DNA of 64,000 nt. It comes from Arthrobacter sp. StoSoilB20 (GTDB taxonomy: Bacteria; Actinomycetota; Actinomycetes; Actinomycetales; Micrococcaceae). Under the pieces are notes generated by a model, which was not told the origin of the DNA, did not search any database, and saw only the letters and a list, made by a program, of their open reading frames with translations. The position numbers and the translations under genes were made by a program. Positions 36,364 to 45,106 of the stretch are shown piece by piece. The DNA is taken from the NCBI RefSeq assembly GCF_019977295.1, contig NZ_AP024651.1, forward strand, positions 2,728,001-2,792,000, given 5' to 3'. Each line of letters opens with the position of its first letter. Positions within the stretch are counted from its first letter, which is position 1.

Positions 36364-37745
36364 TTCTCCAGGACCTTGTCCTCACCAACAAGCCGGCGAA
36401 CGGTGGCATCGTATTCCGCCGCAGCGTCCTCGGGGCTTTGCTTGCCAGTGATCACTGACTCTGTGGCCACCTGGACGGCAGTGGAGATCTTCGGGTAGTC
36501 GGCAGTGGCCGGCCGGTAGTGGGTCACTGCCACCAGGTCCGAAACATCTTTCACAAAGGGGTTGGCAGCCAGATAATCAGCTTCTGCGGCAACATCGGTC
36601 CGGACAGCAATCTGTGAATTATTGATGTCATAGGCCAGCGCGTTCTTCTTGTTCAACGCCGTGGTGAGGAACTGGAAGGAGAGGTCAGGGCTTTTGCTGT
36701 TCGCACCTACTGCCAGCGTCCAGCCACCGGACATACTGACGCCTCCGGGCTCCTGACCATCACGGGTGGGGAACATGGCGACGCCCATGTCCTGCTCATA
36801 TCCGGCCCATTCGTAGGTGCCGCCCTTCTGCCAGAACGACGGCGCGTAGGAACCTTCCACGGTGGCTGCCAGTTTTCCCTGGGGGAACCACTCGCCAAAG
36901 ACCTTCTTCCAGATGTTGGCATCCAGGGCCTCGGCAGGGCTCACTGCGAGTTTCTCGTCGTACAGGGTCTTCAGGAAAGCCAGCGAGTCCGTAAATCCCT
37001 GCGAGCCGACCACCCACTTCTTTGCATCCACGTCATACAAAGTGCTGTCGGTCCCATACAGAAGCTCATAGAACCCCTGCATGACAGAACCTTCGCCGGT
37101 TCCCTTGCCCGCATACATATTGAAGGCGATCGCGTTCGGATCCGATGCCTTCACCGTACGGGCCATGGTCAGGACGTCCTCCCAGGACTTAGGTTGCCAG
37201 GGCAAGGAAATACCTGCCCTTTGGAGGACTTTCTTGTTGTACCAAATGGCTCTGGTATCCGTACCCAGAGGCACCGCGTAAATACTGCCGTCATCTGCAC
37301 GGCCGGCGGCCTTGGCAGCATCGTTGAACAGGGACCAGTCATCCCACTTTTCAAGGTAGGGATCAAGCTTAAGGAGGTATCCGGCGTCGACATCCGAACG
37401 GACCTTGAAGGTGTCCTCGTAGAAGACATCCGGCGCGGTGTCCGCTGAACGCTGCGCCAAGGCGAGCTTGGTACCGTAGTCGTCATCGTTTGCCTGGATG
37501 GGCTGAAGCTCCACCGCCACACCGGAGTTGGCGGCCTCAAACTCCTTCTTGGCGTCCTGCATGACGGCGTCGAGGGCAGTAAAGGCATCCGTCTTTTGAT
37601 AGACGATCTTCAGCGTTTTATTCCCTGCCGCGTCAGGCGTTGGTGAACAGGAACTGGCTGCCACAACCACGGCGGCGATTGAAACCATGGCGGCGAGCCT
37701 TCCCGCCACATGCCTCAAACCGGCTAACTTCATCGGGCGGCCCAT
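36360..37745 (-). CDS. Sugar ABC transporter substrate-binding lipoprotein
   Basis: A 461-residue cluster-B (extracellular family 1) binding protein. A basic start (MGRPMKLAGLRHVAGR) leads into a hydrophobic segment and a lipobox ending AASSC, so it is a lipoprotein. Conserved parts: LKIVYQKTDAFTALDAVMQD, DVFYEDTFKVRSDVDAGYLL and GGVSMSGGWTLAVG. The ATG at 37745 has GGAG four bases upstream. Sugar specificity is unknown. No ATPase is encoded in this operon. Confidence 0.9.
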   Translation of the reverse strand: MGRPMKLAGLRHVAGRLAAMVSIAAVVVAASSCSPTPDAAGNKTLKIVYQKTDAFTALDAVMQDAKKEFEAANSGVAVELQPIQANDDDYGTKLALAQRSADTAPDVFYEDTFKVRSDVDAGYLLKLDPYLEKWDDWSLFNDAAKAAGRADDGSIYAVPLGTDTRAIWYNKKVLQRAGISLPWQPKSWEDVLTMARTVKASDPNAIAFNMYAGKGTGEGSVMQGFYELLYGTDSTLYDVDAKKWVVGSQGFTDSLAFLKTLYDEKLAVSPAEALDANIWKKVFGEWFPQGKLAATVEGSYAPSFWQKGGTYEWAGYEQDMGVAMFPTRDGQEPGGVSMSGGWTLAVGANSKSPDLSFQFLTTALNKKNALAYDINNSQIAVRTDVAAEADYLAANPFVKDVSDLVAVTHYRPATADYPKISTAVQVATESVITGKQSPEDAAAEYDATVRRLVGEDKVLEK

Positions 37746-37776
37746 GGTGCTCCAATCCGTCAAACGCAGTACTGAA

Positions 37777-39027
37777 TCAGCCTTCCAGAAGGAGCCGCTG
37801 GGCACGCGGTGCCAGCATGTGCTCCAGGACGAGGCACGCGGCGCCGATTGCGCCCACATCCTCGCCCACTCCGGTTCCTACAACTTCGAGGTCATGAATC
37901 ATCCGGGCAGCATTGTTCCTGTCCAGCAATTCCGGCACCCGCTCCAGGAAGTAAGGCGCCATCCGGCCCCAGAAGGGACCACCGAAGACCACGCGCTCAA
38001 CATCCAAGGTATTGGTCACCACCGACACAGCACGGGCCACGAGGGTGGCCGACTTGTCCAGGATGGCAATTGCTTTCTTGTTCCCGGCGTCAGCCGCGTC
38101 GCACAGCTCGGCGAAACGCTCCTGGACCTCGGGTCCGTCCCTGCCCTCACGGCGACCATCCAGGACCCCGGCTGCTTCGGCCTCGGCGACCAGGACCTGG
38201 GGGATGCAGGATGACTTGACGCAACCGTGCAGCCCGCAATCACACAACGGGCCCGAAGGGTCAACCACGATGTGACCGATCTCTCCGGCATTGCCGGACG
38301 TTCCACGGACCACTTCGTCGTTGAGCACAATTCCGCAACCGATGCCCGTACCCATGTACATAAAGACAAAGCTGCCGGCACCGCTCGCGCCACCTGCCCA
38401 GGTCTCGGCCACAGCCGCGCTGGTGACGTCCTTGTCCACCAAGGTCTCAAGACCGGTGGCCTCGCTCAGGGCTTCACGGATACGCACCCGGTTCCATCTG
38501 GTCAACAGGGGCGGCTCCACAACGGAACCTTCATCCAGATCTATCGGGCCGGGGACAGCAACGCCAAGTCCGGCGATCTTGGACGCATCTACGCCCGACT
38601 CTTCCACCAGAACCTTTATTTGCGCCGCGATGCTGGTGATGACGTCGGCGGGGTCCCCGCCAGGGGTGGACATCCGGGAATGCCGGACAACGTCGCCCAA
38701 CAAGTCAAGGACTACGAAAGTGATCACGGCAGGGTCCAGATGAACGCCCACGGCATACATACCGGCAGGGTTCAACCGCAGGATGGTCCGCGGCTTGCCC
38801 GGACCCGAACCTTCCTTGCCTGCCTCGACAATCAGCTGCTGATCCAGCAGGCGCCGGGAAATATTGGAAATGGTTTGGGGGGAAAGTCCAACAATCTGCG
38901 CCAGCTCCACGCGGCTGAGTCCCTGCGCCGAACGCCGGATCGCCTCCAGAATGACGGTCAGATTGAAGTCCCCCATACGGGGTAGATTCGTTCCGCGCCT
39001 CGGTGTCGGCTGCCGGATCTCAGTCAC
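37777..39027 (-). CDS. ROK family transcriptional regulator
   Basis: A 416-residue ROK protein: N-terminal winged HTH (LSRVELAQIVGLSPQTISNIS), then the sugar-kinase-like domain with the ROK signature around GNAGEIGHIVVDPSGP and zinc ligands CDCGLHGCVKSSC. It should sense a sugar or sugar phosphate and control the ABC importer 31 bases downstream. Start GTG 39027 with GAGGGG six bases upstream. Whether it keeps kinase activity is not known; most ROK regulators with HTH do not. Confidence 0.9.
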   Translation of the reverse strand: MTEIRQPTPRRGTNLPRMGDFNLTVILEAIRRSAQGLSRVELAQIVGLSPQTISNISRRLLDQQLIVEAGKEGSGPGKPRTILRLNPAGMYAVGVHLDPAVITFVVLDLLGDVVRHSRMSTPGGDPADVITSIAAQIKVLVEESGVDASKIAGLGVAVPGPIDLDEGSVVEPPLLTRWNRVRIREALSEATGLETLVDKDVTSAAVAETWAGGASGAGSFVFMYMGTGIGCGIVLNDEVVRGTSGNAGEIGHIVVDPSGPLCDCGLHGCVKSSCIPQVLVAEAEAAGVLDGRREGRDGPEVQERFAELCDAADAGNKKAIAILDKSATLVARAVSVVTNTLDVERVVFGGPFWGRMAPYFLERVPELLDRNNAARMIHDLEVVGTGVGEDVGAIGAACLVLEHMLAPRAQRLLLEG

Positions 39028-39200
39028 TGATGCCCCTCGTCATTCGGAAAAACTTCGTCGAATTTAGTCTGTGTCTGCATCGTACGATACCCGTGCCCCC
39101 GCGGATACGAGCACACGCTGGCGCCCGGGTCAGGGCTTGATAACAATGCCCCTGAATTGTATGTGACAGCTCCCCGGACCGTGGCTTGATGACGGTGGCC
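39028..39200. promoter_or_regulatory. Promoter region of the ROK-ABC operon
   Basis: 173 bases with no gene. Near the ROK start the sequence ACTTCGTCGAATTT contains the palindrome TTCGTCGAA (39054-39062), a possible autoregulatory site; the rest holds the 3' end of the methyltransferase transcript. Confidence 0.35.
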
Positions 39201-40331
39201 TCAGGATTTGCGGCTGCGCGTCACCGTGAACTTCGGATTGCGGCCAACCTCCGACGTCGGCCCGATCATCCTTTCCAGCTGGCCGCGGTACTGCAAGTGG
39301 CTGTTGTAGACGGTCCACAGCTCACCACCCGGCGCCAGGATCCGCGAGGCTGCTTCGAACATCTTAAGGGCTGCTCCCGCATGGACGCTGGCCCCAACAT
39401 GGAAAGGCGGGTTCAGCAGGATGAGGTCCGCACTGCCGGGCCCCAGCGTGGACATCGCGTCATCGTGCAGGACAGCGACCCGCTCCCCCACACCATTGGC
39501 ATCGGCGGTACCGCGGGCCGAAGCAACCGCAGCAGCGGATTGATCAGTTGCCAGCACGTTGGCCTCTTCATGGCGCAGGGCATACATGGTGGCCAGTATT
39601 CCGGTGCCACACCCCAGGTCCACCACGCGGCGTGCTGACGGCATCATCTCGAAGTACGTCAGAAGGAAGCGTGTCCCGATGTCAAGGCGCGCGCCGGAGA
39701 AGACTGCCCCATGGGCACACACCGTGATTCCCAGCTCCGGCAACGGTTCCACCACGGGGAAAGGGGGCGTGTCCGGAGCATCTTTGGGGTCCCGGGCAAT
39801 GAGCACCCTGGATTTCTGCCGGGCCAGTTGGGGTTGGACGGAGGAGAAGTACTTCTCAAGGACCGCGTTCATACCCACGGACATGTGCTTGACCCGGCCA
39901 CCTGCCAAGACCACCGCATCCTTGGCTGCGAAGCGTGCCACGGCATCGGCAATTTCCTCCAGTTCAGCCAGTGACTTCGGCAGTTGGACGAGGATCAATC
40001 CGGCGTTGGCCAGCAAATCCGAATCCAACCCGTGCTGCGTGAAGCGGCCTTCCAAACCTGTTGCGGCTGCGTTGCGCTCCAAGGCGAGCCTTCCGGTGGC
40101 CAGATCCTGGTGGACACGGACATGCCCGACACCGAGCCCGGCCAGGGCTCCCAGTGTCAGGGCTCCGTAACGGTCCCCCACCACTACCAATTCCGAGCCG
40201 TCCTCGAACATTCCGGCCGCAGTTTCCAACAGAAGGCGATCCGTGGCGTCGTAGGCAAGCAAGTTCTCCGCCGCAACGTCAGGGACCCTGCTCAGCGAGC
40301 CAAAAACAGCGTCCAATTCCAATGCCGTCAC
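39201..40331 (-). CDS. RlmG/RsmC-like class I SAM methyltransferase
   Basis: About 376 residues. It has the duplicated layout of the RsmC/RlmG rRNA guanine-N2 methyltransferases: a degenerate N-terminal half (VVVGDRYGALTLGALAGLG) and a catalytic C-terminal half with VDLGCGTGILATMYAL (SAM binding) and the LLNPPFHVGASVHAG motif (NPPF, exocyclic amine methylation). Predicted to act on 23S or 16S rRNA. Start taken as GTG 40331 (MTALELDAVFG); GTG 40346 is the alternative. Confidence 0.85.
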   Translation of the reverse strand: MTALELDAVFGSLSRVPDVAAENLLAYDATDRLLLETAAGMFEDGSELVVVGDRYGALTLGALAGLGVGHVRVHQDLATGRLALERNAAATGLEGRFTQHGLDSDLLANAGLILVQLPKSLAELEEIADAVARFAAKDAVVLAGGRVKHMSVGMNAVLEKYFSSVQPQLARQKSRVLIARDPKDAPDTPPFPVVEPLPELGITVCAHGAVFSGARLDIGTRFLLTYFEMMPSARRVVDLGCGTGILATMYALRHEEANVLATDQSAAAVASARGTADANGVGERVAVLHDDAMSTLGPGSADLILLNPPFHVGASVHAGAALKMFEAASRILAPGGELWTVYNSHLQYRGQLERMIGPTSEVGRNPKFTVTRSRKS

Positions 40332-40533
40332 GATGCAGGTTCTCACTTTCGTTGCGTTTTTGACTCGACTTTGCCAGTGCTTGGGAGGACCCTGAGAGTG
40401 CAGCACTCAAACACCTGGTTGTCCCCACACGTGGTGAACCCATCACACCGGCGGCAGGCACGCGTCGCGGTGGCCAAGGAGCCAGGCACCGGGACCATTC
40501 CCCATTCCGGCTCCCCCTCCCCTGCGAGAAGCC

Positions 40534-40911
40534 ATGAGTGTCAATGTTGTCACGAACCTTGAAGTAAAGTCCCACAACTCTCCCGATGAAGCCCGGCGCC
40601 CGGAAAAGACGGTGCTGGATCTTGTCACGGTGGGAGACTACACAATCGGCCGTATGACCTTTGAACCGGGTTGGAACTGGGCCGACTGCATCAAACCAAT
40701 AGTTGGTACCGATTCCTGCCAATTGAGCCATGTGGGATTCTGCGTTTCCGGCACGCTGGACGTTGAAACCGACGACGGCGGCCGGGTCAGTATCACCGCC
40801 GGCGATTCCTACTCGATCCCACCGGGACACAACGCCCACGTAGTTGGCGACCAGCCGTTCCAGGGTGTCGAGTTCGTCAGCGGTGCCGAATTCGCCAAGC
40901 GACCTGAATAG
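40534..40911 (+). CDS. Cupin domain protein
   Basis: A 125-residue single-domain cupin: strand-rich with GRMTFEPGWNW, CQLSHVGFCVSGTLDVETDDG (motif 1 region) and GDSYSIPPGHNAHVVGD (motif 2). The usual metal ligands are partly replaced (HVGFCVSG instead of H-x-H), so metal use is uncertain. Function unknown. Start ATG with GAGAAG upstream. It ends at a strong bidirectional terminator. Confidence 0.8.
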   Translation: MSVNVVTNLEVKSHNSPDEARRPEKTVLDLVTVGDYTIGRMTFEPGWNWADCIKPIVGTDSCQLSHVGFCVSGTLDVETDDGGRVSITAGDSYSIPPGHNAHVVGDQPFQGVEFVSGAEFAKRPE

Positions 40912-40937
40912 GCCTGCTGCTTCCAGGCAAAGCAAAA

Positions 40938-40963
40938 AGACCCCGCTCAATTGAGCGGGGTCT
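40938..40963. terminator. Bidirectional Rho-independent terminator
   Basis: AGACCCCGCTCAA/TTGAGCGGGGTCT, a 13-bp perfect stem, with TTTTT after it on the plus strand (cupin gene) and an A-run before it that gives TTTTT on the minus strand (tRNA-Ala). Confidence 0.92.
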
Positions 40964-40973
40964 TTTTCCGAAG

Positions 40974-41046
40974 TGGAGCTGAGGGGACTCGAACCCCTGA
41001 CCCCCTGCATGCCATGCAGGTGCGCTACCAGCTGCGCCACAGCCCC
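40974..41046 (-). tRNA. tRNA-Ala (anticodon GGC), copy 1
   Basis: A 73-base tRNA: 7-bp acceptor stem GGGGCTG/CAGCTCC with one G-U pair, D-arm region GGCGCAGCTGGTAGCGC, anticodon stem CCTGC/GCAGG around loop ATGGCAT (anticodon GGC), T-arm GGGGTTCGAGTCCCC, discriminator A. CCA is not encoded. It is followed by the terminator at 40938-40963. Identical to the copy at 42158. Confidence 0.96.
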
Positions 41047-41297
41047 GGAATTGTTCACTCCTTGGCGAAGTTTTTCTCTTCCCGTCGAAGCAACTCGTCA
41101 ATACTAACCACAATCCCCCGAGAAGAGAAATCGCCTGCGAGTGAACCGCCTCACACTGATGACGGCCCTTGATTGTGGCGTCCGGCAGCCAAGGCGCGCT
41201 GGACGAAACCACCGCGCCTCCCCCAAACGGGCTGCCGTCGGGCGCGCTGTAAACAGCCCGCTCCCCAAGAAGTCTAAGATCCATGCCTCCAGAAACC

Positions 41298-41315
41298 AAA
41301 CCGTTCAGTCGGTTT
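41298..41315. promoter_or_regulatory. ARE-like palindromic operator upstream of the ScbR-like gene
   Basis: AAACCGTTCAGTCGGTTT has 6-bp perfect arms AAACCG/CGGTTT around a 6-bp centre, close to the autoregulatory elements bound by gamma-butyrolactone receptors. It lies about 120 bases before the ATG at 41435. Confidence 0.6.
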
Positions 41316-41434
41316 AATTGAGGGAACGGAATAGGGCCGATGATAGCGTTATGGGGTTCCCGCAGCACTTCGCCCGGGCAATGCCCGCGGATCATCGCGT
41401 CCCGCGCAATTACTGGAAAGGTCACTCACCGCCG

Positions 41435-42025
41435 ATGCAGCAACGTGCACAGGACACCCGCCTGGCAGTCATCGAAGGTGCGGCACGGGTGTTTGCGGAC
41501 ATCGGGTACGGAAACGCCAGCCTGGCCGACATCACCAAACGTGCGGGCGTGACCAAAGGCGCACTCTACTTTCACTTCACTTCCAAACGGGACCTTGCCC
41601 TGGCCGTGATCGACGAGCAACACGCCTTGGTACAGGCTGCCGGCGCCGACATTGCATCCTCCGACAACCCGGCCCTGGAAAAACTCATCGGACTCTGCAG
41701 AATGTTCGGGCAGCAACTTTTGGATGTCCCCATTGTGCAAGGTGGTATCCGACTCACCTTCGAGGCCTCCGCCTTCCAAGCTGACGTATCCGGCCCTTAC
41801 CAGGATTGGATCACCACGGCCGAGCAGTTGCTGGTCCAAGCCCAGGCGGAGGGCGATGTCCGGGCCGACCTGGACGCTGCAGCCTTTTCCCGCTACCTGG
41901 TTTCCTCATTTACAGGAGTCCAGATGGTCTCCGAGGTCCTCACCGGGCGGGACGATGTCATGGCAAGAATCGAGCAGATGTGGGAGTTCATGCTGCCGGC
42001 ATTGGCGTCAGGCGCCGACAAGTAA
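41435..42025 (+). CDS. ScbR/ArpA-like TetR family regulator (gamma-butyrolactone receptor type)
   Basis: A 196-residue TetR protein. The HTH is ASLADITKRAGVTKGALYFHF followed by TSKRDLALAVIDEQHAL, nearly the ScbR pattern. The C-terminal half also resembles ScbR, with SFTGVQMVSEVLTGRDD and a final EFMLPALA. In Streptomyces such proteins bind gamma-butyrolactones. No butyrolactone synthase (AfsA/ScbA) lies in this window. The start at 41435 (MQQRAQDTR) fits homologues; the frame is open to 41318. It lies between two identical tRNA-Ala genes on the opposite strand. Confidence 0.8.
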   Translation: MQQRAQDTRLAVIEGAARVFADIGYGNASLADITKRAGVTKGALYFHFTSKRDLALAVIDEQHALVQAAGADIASSDNPALEKLIGLCRMFGQQLLDVPIVQGGIRLTFEASAFQADVSGPYQDWITTAEQLLVQAQAEGDVRADLDAAAFSRYLVSSFTGVQMVSEVLTGRDDVMARIEQMWEFMLPALASGADK

Positions 42026-42118
42026 ACACCCGCGTCCAAGGCGGAGCCTTGCTTCGGCCGCCGGGGCAGTTCGCGCCGCGGGGGCAGTTCGTAAAGCTAC
42101 CTTCCGGGGACAGCAAAA

Positions 42119-42150
42119 GGGTCCTGCCTTCCTTGAGGAAAGCAGGACCC
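42119..42150 (-). terminator. Terminator of tRNA-Ala copy 2
   Basis: GGGTCCTGCCTTCC pairs with GGAAAGCAGGACCC (14 bp, one mismatch) over a 4-base loop, followed on the minus strand by TTTTG. Confidence 0.75.
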
Positions 42151-42157
42151 TTGATGG

Positions 42158-42230
42158 TGGAGCTGAGGGGACTCGAACCCCTGACCCCCTGCATGCCATG
42201 CAGGTGCGCTACCAGCTGCGCCACAGCCCC
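42158..42230 (-). tRNA. tRNA-Ala (anticodon GGC), copy 2
   Basis: Base-for-base identical over 73 bases to the copy at 40974, with the same anticodon GGC and no encoded CCA. Flanks differ, so the duplicated unit is just the tRNA gene plus about one base. Confidence 0.96.
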
Positions 42231-42345
42231 ATATTCTTGCTGCTTCGCGGTCAACATTTCAGCCATCCGCGCCGAAGCAACTCAAATATCTTAGAACAGC
42301 ATTTCCGAAAATTCCAAATCGGGAATATTCGGTTGCCGTCATTCC

Positions 42346-42750
42346 CTAGCGCTCGGAGTCCTCCGCAGAAACAGCCTTTGCCGAGGCGTCGTCACCGAGC
42401 TCCAGGTCAACTACAGGGCAGTCCTTCCAGAGGCGTTCCAAGGCGTAGAACACCCGATCCTCAGCGTGCTGGACGTGGATCACGATGTCTGCGTAATCGA
42501 GCAGAACCCAGCGGCCCTCCGAGCGACCCTCGCGGCGTACGGGACGAAGATCCTGCTTGAGAAGTTCTTCCTCAATGCCATCCACGATTGCATTGACCTG
42601 GCGCTCCGTAGGAGCAGAAGCAATCAGGAAGATGTCGGTAAGCGCCAACCGCTCGCTGACATCCAGGGCTACGATGTCCTCGGCGAGCTTATCGGCAGCG
42701 GCACGCGCGGCGTGGCGGGCGAGAGTGATGGATTGTTCATGTGCAGACAC
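42346..42750 (-). CDS. rsfS: Ribosome silencing factor RsfS (iojap family)
   Basis: A 134-residue iojap/RsfS protein with IVALDVSERLALTDIFLIASAPTER split by the family pattern, RSEGRWVLLDYADIVIHV and YALERLWKD. It binds ribosomal protein L14 and blocks subunit joining in starvation. The start is GTG 42750 with AGGAG five bases upstream. It follows the 536-residue hypothetical and nadD, as in most Actinobacteria. Confidence 0.95.
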   Translation of the reverse strand: MSAHEQSITLARHAARAAADKLAEDIVALDVSERLALTDIFLIASAPTERQVNAIVDGIEEELLKQDLRPVRREGRSEGRWVLLDYADIVIHVQHAEDRVFYALERLWKDCPVVDLELGDDASAKAVSAEDSER

Positions 42751-42809
42751 GGGGACTCCTTGTTGTGGCCTGTGGCCTTGATGTGGCGTATGCCGGGGAT
42801 AAAGCGGAA

Positions 42810-44420
42810 CTAGCCGCTGGTGATCATGATGATGCCGACGATGAGCGCAACCAGGCCCAAAGCCAAAACACCGTACTGCAGGAGCCTGTTGCGCTGCGCC
42901 CTGGCCAGTCCCGCCGTATTGGCGTCCAATGGATCCAGCCCGTAAGCGGTGCTGGCGGAAATTGGTGGTCGCTGCGTGTCTTCGCTGGGCTCTACTGGGG
43001 CAACAGGCTTTTTCCTGGCCGACCTGGCAACAGCTTCAGCACGGGCAAGAACTCCTGCACGGCCCCGGGAAGCCGGCTTCTTGACCTGCGGCTGGTCCAC
43101 TGCTGGACCTGCTGAGGTAATCAGGGGCACAAAGGTGGTGCTGGGACGCTTCATGACCGGGCGCTCAACACCAGGAACCTTGACGAACTCCAAAGGAGTC
43201 ACCATGGCCAGGTTGTTGGCGGTGGACGGACCGGAACTGGCCGCCTGCGACTTGGCCTGGCCAGACTTGGTGTGCTCGGCCTTTTGTTGCCCGGCCCTTT
43301 GTTGCTCGGCCTGGTGCTGATCGGCGAGCTTTTGCTTGGCTGCAGCACGTTTGTTCAGGACCGCCGCACGCTCGGCCAAAGCAATCTGCTCCGCCAGTAC
43401 CGTTGGATCAACAGCCAACGGATCCTGCTCGGCAATGTGCTCCAGCTTGGCCGTCTGGTTCTGGACTTGCGCGGCAATCAATTCACGGACAGCCAGCGCC
43501 TGCTCGACGGACATCCCGGATTCCGCAGCGGCCTCAGGGGCTTTGTCTTGGAGTGGCCCTTGGGCGGCTCCGGCGTTGACGGCCTCAGGCTGTGCCGGAC
43601 CGGGCTGTGCAGAATCCGGCTGTGCCGAACCGGGCTGTGCAGAATCCGGCTGTGCCGCACCGGGCTTTGCACCCTCCGTCCTGATGGCGTCGGGCTTGGC
43701 AGAACCGGGCTGGTGAGCCGAGGTCTTGGCGGCGTCGGACTTGGACAAACCCGGCTGGACTGGACCAGGCTGGGCATTGGCTGCCTTGGGGTTGCCGGCC
43801 GCCTGCGCGTCAGCTTTTCCGGCCTCGGGCGTCGGGGAACCAGGTTTGGCCGCTTCCTGCGTTGAACCCGCTGCTGGAACGATTGGATTCATCGACGTAG
43901 CAACCTCGGCCTGAAGCTGCTGAAGTCGGAGCTGACGCCGGGTGGGAGGCCCGCCGCCGGAAAGTTGTTCTTCCTTGTCCGCAAGTTCCTTGATGGTCCG
44001 CAGAGCTGCACGGTCACGTGCCCGGACCTGCGAGGATCGCTCCTGCGCTGCGGTTCCTACTGCATCCACGGGACCATCAGCGGCCCGGCGATTGCGGGTT
44101 ATTGGACGATCCGAGCCGTCACCGGTGTTGATTTTGGCGGGCGACACCGGGTCCACGGCGGCGGCCGTTGCCGGCGTCTTCGGCTGGGCTGGGCTGCTCG
44201 GCTGGGCAGCGCCGCTCGGCTGAGCCGGCGTCTTCGGCTGGGCAGCGCCGCTCGGCTGGGCTGGGCCGCTCGGCTGGGCTGACTGGGCAGCTGCATCTTG
44301 TTTCGCTGTCGCCTCTTGCTGCGCTGATGCCTCTGGCTGTGCCGTGCCCTCAGCCTGCTCTTCCCGGGCGCGGCGAAGCTCACGCCTGCTGCGGATGGGT
44401 CGCTGTTCCTGGCTGCTCAT
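42810..44420 (-). CDS. Unrecognised Ala/Gln/Pro-repeat protein with a C-terminal membrane helix
   Basis: 536 residues. The N-terminus is basic (RPIRSRRELRRAREEQ). Residues about 25-90 and 190-285 are low-complexity repeats of type AQPSGAAQPKTP and AQPDSAQPGSAQP. Two charged helical stretches lie at about 130-175 (AALRTIKELADKEEQ, RRQLRLQQLQAEVATSMNP) and 305-385 (QNQTAKLEHIAEQDPL, ALAERAAVLNKRAAAKQK). The last 25 residues are one membrane helix (LLQYGVLALGLVALIVGIIM). This suggests a tail-anchored protein with a long cytoplasmic arm. No function assigned; it lies between nadD and rsfS. Confidence 0.75.
   Translation of the reverse strand: MSSQEQRPIRSRRELRRAREEQAEGTAQPEASAQQEATAKQDAAAQSAQPSGPAQPSGAAQPKTPAQPSGAAQPSSPAQPKTPATAAAVDPVSPAKINTGDGSDRPITRNRRAADGPVDAVGTAAQERSSQVRARDRAALRTIKELADKEEQLSGGGPPTRRQLRLQQLQAEVATSMNPIVPAAGSTQEAAKPGSPTPEAGKADAQAAGNPKAANAQPGPVQPGLSKSDAAKTSAHQPGSAKPDAIRTEGAKPGAAQPDSAQPGSAQPDSAQPGPAQPEAVNAGAAQGPLQDKAPEAAAESGMSVEQALAVRELIAAQVQNQTAKLEHIAEQDPLAVDPTVLAEQIALAERAAVLNKRAAAKQKLADQHQAEQQRAGQQKAEHTKSGQAKSQAASSGPSTANNLAMVTPLEFVKVPGVERPVMKRPSTTFVPLITSAGPAVDQPQVKKPASRGRAGVLARAEAVARSARKKPVAPVEPSEDTQRPPISASTAYGLDPLDANTAGLARAQRNRLLQYGVLALGLVALIVGIIMITSG
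43591..43670. repeat. 30-bp tandem repeat inside the 536-aa hypothetical gene
   Basis: A 30-base unit of the form TGTGCCGAACCGGGCTGTGC plus AGAATCCGGC occurs at 43591-43620 and 43621-43650 and begins again at 43651, encoding the AQPDSAQPGS repeats. Similar but shorter repeats lie at 44196-44275. Confidence 0.75.
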
Positions 44421-44427
44421 TAAAAAC

Positions 44428-45054
44428 TCATTCAGTACGTGCTTGGTCGTCTGATCCGGATAGTGCTGGCGTCAGCTCCCCGGCTGGAGGCTGGGGTGCG
44501 TACAGTCCATATTTTGCGATGTATTGCACCACGCCGTCAGGCACGAGGTACCAGACAGGGTTGCCTGCGCCTACGCGGATGCGGCAATCCGTGGAAGAGA
44601 TCGCCATGGCAGGGACTTCGAGCAAGCTGACGTCATCAGTTCGCCCGAGGTCGTTCAGTTCATGTCCGGGACGGGTGACCCCGACAAAGTGCGCCAGGGA
44701 CCACAACTCGTCCACATCTTTCCAGGACAGGATCTGGGCCAGGGCATCAGCTCCGGTGATGAAGAACAGGTCTGCATCTGGACGCTGGGCCCGAAGATCA
44801 CGAAGGGTGTCAATGGTAAACGTGGGCCCGGGACGGTCAACGTCCACCCGGCTCACTGTGAACCTCGGGTTGGAAGCCGTGGCGATCACTGTCATCAAGT
44901 ACCGGTGCTCCGGCTCGCTGACGAGCTTGTGAGATTTCTGCCAAGGCTGTCCCGTGGGCACGAAAACCACTTCGTCGAGTCCGAACTTGGCTGCTACTTC
45001 ACTGGCAGCCACAAGGTGGCCGTGATGAATGGGATCGAACGTTCCACCCATCAC
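44428..45054 (-). CDS. nadD: Nicotinate-nucleotide adenylyltransferase
   Basis: About 208 residues from the first usable start. The nucleotidyltransferase motif is [45 protein letters not shown] and the SSTxxR-type ending are family features. It forms deamido-NAD from NaMN and ATP. The start is uncertain: GTG 45054 or ATG 45051 are the only ordinary starts after the preceding gene's stop, but both would truncate the first beta strand (LRLGV), which lies in frame just upstream. A non-standard start or an upstream TTG at 45171 overlapping the neighbour is possible. Confidence 0.88.
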   Translation of the reverse strand: MMGGTFDPIHHGHLVAASEVAAKFGLDEVVFVPTGQPWQKSHKLVSEPEHRYLMTVIATASNPRFTVSRVDVDRPGPTFTIDTLRDLRAQRPDADLFFITGADALAQILSWKDVDELWSLAHFVGVTRPGHELNDLGRTDDVSLLEVPAMAISSTDCRIRVGAGNPVWYLVPDGVVQYIAKYGLYAPQPPAGELTPALSGSDDQARTE

Positions 45055-45106
45055 GCCCAGCCGGAGCCTGCGCCCCGACTCCCCACGTGGTGTTGCGGCA
45101 ATAATG

